From NCBI GenBank assembly GCA_965214035.1, contig OZ243932.1, positions 1-64,000 on the forward strand: a DNA stretch of 64,000 nucleotides, given 5' to 3'. This document shows, piece after piece, positions 59,633 to 64,000 of this stretch. Under the pieces are notes generated by a model. The model saw only the letters and a program-made list of their open reading frames with translations. It searched no databases and was not told where the DNA came from. How positions within the stretch are numbered: the stretch's first letter is position 1; each line of letters begins with the position of its first letter. Both the position numbers and the translations under genes were made by a program. Source of the DNA: JAJDYQ01 sp965214035. GTDB taxonomy: Bacteria; Pseudomonadota; Gammaproteobacteria; JAJDYQ01.

Positions 59633-62218
59633 ATGTGCGTGCCAGAGTCCATAGATAAATCATCCCCGCATACGCCGATCATGGCCCAGTATCTGTCAAT
59701 CAAGAAGGAATATCCGGATACTCTGCTTTTCTATCGTATGGGCGATTTTTACGAACTGTTCTACGACGATGCCCGAAAGGTAGCCAGATTGCTGGATATT
59801 AATCTTACTCAGCGAGGCAAGTCCGGAGGGCAGGCGATACCAATGGCGGGTGTTCCCTACCATGCTGCCGAAGGTTATATCGCAAGGCTTATTCGTCAGG
59901 GTGAATCGGTAGCCATCTGTCAGCAAGTCGGTGATCCGGCGACTGCGAAAGGCCCCGTTGAGCGCAAGGTTATGCGGGTTGTTACGCCAGGCACGGTTAC
60001 CGATGAAGCCTTTCTTGCGGAACATCAGCAAAATCTGCTTGCCTGCGTATATCCAGAGAATGGATATGGTCTGGCAAGCCTTGATCTCAGTACCGGTCAT
60101 TTCATTGTGCAGGAAATGGATTCTGCCAATATGCTGGCAGCCGAGATTGAGCGCCTGCAACCGGCTGAATTTCTGTTGCCGGAAGACAGTGATATACCGG
60201 CAACGCTGCCGGTGCGGTGCGCACAGCGTCAGAGACCCTTATGGCATTATGATCATGAAAGTTGCCACCGGCTGTTGTGTGACCAGTTTCATGTCCATGA
60301 TCTGGCCGGATTTGGCCTGCAAGAGCTGACTCTGGCAACCTCAGCGGCAGGCTGCCTGTTGCAATATGTTCAGGAAACCCAGAAAAGTGCATTGAATCAT
60401 CTGCAGGGAATTCGTGTTGAAAATGGCCATGACTTTCTGGTGTTGGATGCTGTAACGCGGAAAAACCTGGAGATCAGCCATAATCTGCAAGGCGGCAGAG
60501 ACAACACCCTGTTGCAGGTGATTGACAATACCGTAACGGCAATGGGTGGCCGACTGATACATCAGTGGATATCTCAACCCATTCGAAATATCCCGGACCT
60601 GAAGCGGCGGCATCAATGTATCTCCCGACTGATCGATACCAATATCAATCAATCACTGCAGGATTTGTTGCGTGGACTGGGAGATATAGAAAGAATCACC
60701 GGTCGAATCGCATTGAAATCTGCCCGGCCAAGAGATCTGGCGACTTTGCGTGACAGCCTGTCAACTCTGCCCCATGTACAGGAATTGATTGGACAGGCAG
60801 AGTTGCCGGAGCTTGAGCCGATCCTGGTTCGCATACAACCGTACCCTGATATCGAGCAACATTTGGCAAAGGCGATTATAGAGCAGCCCCCCATGTTGAT
60901 ACGTGATGGAGGGGTAATGGCAAATGGCCATGACCCGGAGCTTGATGAGCTACGTGCCATACGCGATAACGCCGACCAGATGTTAATTGATATGGAAATC
61001 CGTGAACGCAAAAACAGTAATATCCCCGGATTGAAATTCGGTTATAACAAGGTTCACGGTTACTATATTGAGCTGAGTCGTCTGCAAAGCGAACGGGCAC
61101 CGGCACACTATATCCGGCGTCAAACCCTGAAAGCTGTTGAACGCTTTGTCACCCCGGAACTCAAGGAGTTTGAAGACAGGGTGCTTTCAAGTCGGGAACG
61201 TGCATTGAGCCGGGAAAAATATCTCTATGAAGAGCTGCTGAACTGGTTGCAACCACACCTGCCGACCCTCCAGCAACTGGCTGCCGCACTCGCCACCCTG
61301 GATGCTCTTGGTAATCTGGCAGAGCGTGCCATAACATTGAACTTAAACCAGCCTGTTTTTATGGACCAGCCGGGTATTGAAATTTCGCAGGGCTGGCATC
61401 CTGTCATCCGGCAGGCACTCACGGGAGACTTTATTGCCAACGATACGCGACTGGATAACGAGCAGCGCATGTTGCTGATTACAGGTCCAAACATGGGTGG
61501 TAAATCCACATACATGCGGCAAACCGCGCTGATTGTCCTGATGGCCCATACCGGTAGTTTTGTGCCAGCCGCCTCATGCCATATCGGTCAGATCGACCGT
61601 ATCTTCACGCGCATTGGCGCATCCGATGATCTGGCCAGTGGGCGATCCACCTTCATGGTGGAAATGACGGAAACGGCCAGCATACTGAGCAATGCTACGG
61701 AAAACTCTCTGGTGCTTATGGATGAAATCGGGCGCGGCACCAGCACATATGATGGCCTTTCACTGGCCTGGGCCTGTGCGATTGATCTGGCCACCCGCCT
61801 GCGGGCCTTTACGCTGTTTGCCACGCACTACTTTGAACTGACCACCCTGCCGGAACAATACACCCATATCAGCAATGTCCACTTACACGCTGTCGAGCAT
61901 GGAGACCGTATTGTATTCATGTACACCGTCAATGACGGACCGGCCAGCCAGAGCTATGGACTGCAAGTGGCAGGGCTTGCCGGAGTACCCCGGCATGTCA
62001 TCAAACTGGCGCAGCAACGCCTTGACGAGTTGGAAAGCCAGTCGCAGACAACCAGCAGCACAAAGCCACAACTCAACCTGTTTGCCGCCAATGAAGAAAG
62101 CGCCGCCCCCCCCAATCCACTGAATACCGTGCTCGAATCCATCAACATTGATGAACTTTCACCCCGTGAGGCATTGAATCTGCTTTACTCGATGAAAGAA
62201 GAGCTGGGGAAACATTGA
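59633..62218 (+). CDS. mutS: DNA mismatch repair protein MutS
   Basis: An 861-residue MutS1. The mismatch-recognition motif is FYRMGDFYELFYDDA with the Phe-x-Glu. The ATPase domain has Walker A LLITGPNMGGKSTYMRQTA and Walker B SLVLMDEIGRGTSTYDGLSL, with ATHYFELT downstream. The C-terminus (ELSPREALNLLYSMKEEL) is complete. ATG 59633 has GGAGG eight bases upstream. All motifs are intact, so the local frame damage is not explained by a visible mutS lesion. Confidence 0.97.
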   Translation: MCVPESIDKSSPHTPIMAQYLSIKKEYPDTLLFYRMGDFYELFYDDARKVARLLDINLTQRGKSGGQAIPMAGVPYHAAEGYIARLIRQGESVAICQQVGDPATAKGPVERKVMRVVTPGTVTDEAFLAEHQQNLLACVYPENGYGLASLDLSTGHFIVQEMDSANMLAAEIERLQPAEFLLPEDSDIPATLPVRCAQRQRPLWHYDHESCHRLLCDQFHVHDLAGFGLQELTLATSAAGCLLQYVQETQKSALNHLQGIRVENGHDFLVLDAVTRKNLEISHNLQGGRDNTLLQVIDNTVTAMGGRLIHQWISQPIRNIPDLKRRHQCISRLIDTNINQSLQDLLRGLGDIERITGRIALKSARPRDLATLRDSLSTLPHVQELIGQAELPELEPILVRIQPYPDIEQHLAKAIIEQPPMLIRDGGVMANGHDPELDELRAIRDNADQMLIDMEIRERKNSNIPGLKFGYNKVHGYYIELSRLQSERAPAHYIRRQTLKAVERFVTPELKEFEDRVLSSRERALSREKYLYEELLNWLQPHLPTLQQLAAALATLDALGNLAERAITLNLNQPVFMDQPGIEISQGWHPVIRQALTGDFIANDTRLDNEQRMLLITGPNMGGKSTYMRQTALIVLMAHTGSFVPAASCHIGQIDRIFTRIGASDDLASGRSTFMVEMTETASILSNATENSLVLMDEIGRGTSTYDGLSLAWACAIDLATRLRAFTLFATHYFELTTLPEQYTHISNVHLHAVEHGDRIVFMYTVNDGPASQSYGLQVAGLAGVPRHVIKLAQQRLDELESQSQTTSSTKPQLNLFAANEESAAPPNPLNTVLESINIDELSPREALNLLYSMKEELGKH

Positions 62219-62431
62219 GTGGGTGCTTTTATGTATTTTGAGGGAGAGTATTCACTGACACCGTAAACCTTCCGGTCAATAGGACAATACAGTTCAAAAG
62301 TACCGGTAAAGAGCGGTATGTGGTGGACACATACAGGTTATCTTGGAACAGAGTATTGCTGCCCAAGAATATGATAGCCCGGCTTGTCCAGCTCCAGAAA
62401 ATATCCATATACACTTCCATCAAACATCATA

Positions 62432-63025
62432 TCAACCGGAATAATCCTTTGAATCTTTATCTGGTTGTCCGCGAAAACGGATTCTACAATTCTGGAGGCG
62501 AAAAATTCGGTATGGCTGACTGATGAAACCACCTGGACGCCTAATTATCATTTTGTTCCGTTTTTGCTCCATGCTGAGAGAGAGAAGGTCTTTGATTGCT
62601 TTGTTTTCGGTCAAATCCAGCGGCGTGTTTCCTTCATTATTAACGGTGCCGGCGTCTATACCTGTGTCCAGCAACAATTTTACAGTTTCTGAATGACCTT
62701 CATCGGCCGCATTGTGAAGTGGTGTTAGTCCCTTTTTGTCCACGGCATTGACATCGGCGCCAGACTATACAAGGACCTGGATAACTTCCTGGTTTTTATT
62801 GAGTCCTGCCGCCCCATGCAAAAGGGTCTGTCCGTAATCATCCACTGCCTTGGCACCGGCCTGTGTAAGCAATCGGATGACTTCGGGATTTTCACGGTAT
62901 GCGGCGGCGTGCAACGGGGGCGTCGGATTGATATCCACGACGTCTGCCAGCAGTTGCTCTATCTGTGCTGTTGTTGCCTCAGACCACCAAGAGGTGCTGG
63001 CTGGAAATGTGAGAGCTTCAGGCAT
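62432..63025 (-). pseudogene. Ankyrin-repeat protein with an in-frame amber codon
   Basis: About 198 codons containing four ankyrin-like repeats: PPLHAAAYRENPEVIRLLTQ, QTLLHGAAGLNKNQEVIQVL, LTPLHNAADEGHSETVKLLL and NTPLDLTENKAIKDLL. TAG at 62765-62767 falls between VIQVLV and SGADVNAVDKKG, inside an otherwise continuous repeat, with no frame change. ATG 63025 follows the Sel1 stop by six bases. Without readthrough only the first two repeats are made. Ankyrin proteins mediate protein-protein contacts; the partner is unknown. Confidence 0.7.
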
Positions 63026-63031
63026 GGGAAT

Positions 63032-63295
63032 TTAAGGCGTGGCTGCCTCAATCATGGCGCCTAACCGCAAAATGGCTTCAAAATCTTCAGGGGTTTCAGG
63101 GCGTCCCTGCGAGGCCATATTTTCCATCCATTTTTCCATCCATTCCCCGGATTTTGTCTGATCGGCCTGTACACCCCTGCCGTATTCATACATCGTGGCC
63201 AATCCAAGCTGTGCATCGGCGAAGCCCTGTTCCGCCGCTTTTTCCATCCATTCAAATGTCTTTTCGATACCCTGTTCAACTCCCCGTCCCTGCAT
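63032..63295 (-). pseudogene. Sel1-repeat protein, 5' truncated
   Basis: The 87-residue frame contains one clear Sel1 repeat (FEWMEKAAEQGFADAQLGLA-TMYEYGRGV) and part of another (GRGVEQGIEK). Sel1 proteins normally have several repeats and a signal peptide. The upstream part is replaced by a transposase fragment at about 63296, so the gene has lost its 5' end. It was probably co-transcribed with the ankyrin gene. Confidence 0.65.
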
Positions 63296-63714
63296 CGGCT
63301 ATTAGCCGACCCATGGTGGACTCACTCGGACAAGGCACTTGTTGCGTCTGACACCAGGGCTTGAGCAAGACATGGACTTGCTCCTTGCCCAGGTTTGGAA
63401 AATCCCGGCGCAACGGGCGAATCTGGGTCACCCCCGCACGCGACCAATGGCGCGACCGCTTGCCCCGGGGGGGCTTTCGATTGTGACCTCAGACCGGTCA
63501 ATCCCTGCTCACGGTACGCCTGCTTCCAGGCATACAGGGTGCGCCGGCTTTTACCACTATGGTCAATGGCGGCCTGTAATCCGTGTTGGTTCCAGAACTC
63601 TAAAACGCCCAGACGGTGGGCGGCGACTACTTCCTTGTTGGTATCGGCTTTCATGGCATAACGGATGATGTTGTAGAAGCCTTTTACCCTATAGCCTACG
63701 TGGTGATATTGCAC
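63296..63714 (-). pseudogene. Transposase N-terminal fragment (IS481-like), frameshifted and truncated
   Basis: GTG 63714, behind GAGGAGG, starts VGYRVKGFYNIIRYAMKADT then NKEVVAAHRLGVLEFWNQHG. A helix-turn-helix follows (SGKSRRTLYAWKQAYREQGL). After a frame change near LRSQ the reading continues RPLRRDFPNLGKEQVHVLLK then ESTMGRLIADA, where similarity ends at the Sel1 gene. The integrase core is absent. The family assignment is approximate. Confidence 0.65.
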
Positions 63715-64000
63715 CGGTTTTCAGCCTCCTCGTAGTGCAGTATGTTTCTGAACGTATACACACTGAGATGGGTTTGTGGGGCAGATCGGTAATCCGGTCA
63801 AAATCGGCCTGAGACAGGTATGGATTACCATGGGTTATTCTCAGCGGTAACCCGGCTGCATGGCGACCGAATCATTCGGGGTTTGCTGCGGTACATGGAG
63901 GTATCGCCAAAATCAATCACAGTCAAGTTATTGATTTTGAAAGGGTTACGGCTTATCGGGACAGGGCTTCGAGTTGCCGGTATGCGTCTGTATTTTTCAG
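63715..64000. other. Window end, no gene recognised
   Basis: Short frames only, on both strands. It may be the outer end of the mobile element whose transposase starts at 63714. Confidence 0.4.

Noticed and set aside
1..64000. Genome-wide reassignment of TAG to a sense codon
   Set aside because: Intact genes in the window end naturally at TAG (brxC, the giant autotransporter), so a changed code is not supported. Only local suppression remains possible.

Overview
The window looks like a gammaproteobacterial chromosome. The evidence is a complete rnfABCDGE-nth cluster, a murA-hisG-hisD-degS-petABC-sspA block, mutS and a YceF-type maf, all at moderate GC. No gene names a genus. No rRNA, tRNA or CRISPR array was found. 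The many insertion-sequence relics, broken genes and toxin-antitoxin modules fit a genome losing function through mobile elements, as in a symbiont or recently bottlenecked lineage; that reading is inference.

Layout. 1-2067: the tail of queC, a 62-residue orphan and a NodI/NodJ-type ABC exporter. 2220-27206: an accessory and defence island with an 18-bp perfect direct repeat at its two edges (2410-2427 and 27189-27206). It holds an ISNCY-type element with a frameshifted transposase, a broken yciI, and a decayed type 3 BREX locus (brxF, brxC with an amber codon, an AlbA_2/COG2865 protein, and pglX cut off by an IS256 element). It then holds a nuclease-like gene fragment, an unknown 345-residue gene, a relBE relic, a Xre-RES toxin-antitoxin operon, an AAA/PD-(D/E)XK fragment, hipBA, a NucS/DUF91-like nuclease gene, a helicase IV-like protein with a nuclease-like insert, a parDE-type module, a BrnA-like orphan antitoxin, a frameshifted DUF429 gene and a GmrSD-like protein fused to AlbA_2.

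27453-33090 (minus strand): nth and rnfE, G, D, C, B and A, a tightly overlapping operon for the Rnf membrane electron-transfer complex. 33178-44540: an autotransporter region. A promoterless copy of an autotransporter 3' end (33209-34070) is followed by relics of an Fnr-type regulator and a YafS-like methyltransferase. Next comes a 3062-residue repeat-rich autotransporter whose start lies just behind a run of 14 cytosines.

44837-62218: housekeeping genes. These are mlaC, murA, hisG and hisD; a frameshifted degS-like protease gene; petA, B and C (cytochrome bc1); sspA, rluC, a gph-like phosphatase and an sppA-like peptidase; a frameshifted phhB; maf; metA with its P-loop partner; and mutS. 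62432-64000: a broken ankyrin gene, a truncated Sel1 gene and a truncated transposase.

Three themes recur. Isolated in-frame TAG codons interrupt otherwise intact frames. Single-base indels break several frames, most of them in homopolymer runs. Copies of one insertion sequence's end lie at rearrangement junctions. The strongest candidate for unusual biology is the giant autotransporter with its C14 tract and its duplicated 3' cassette 10.5 kb upstream.
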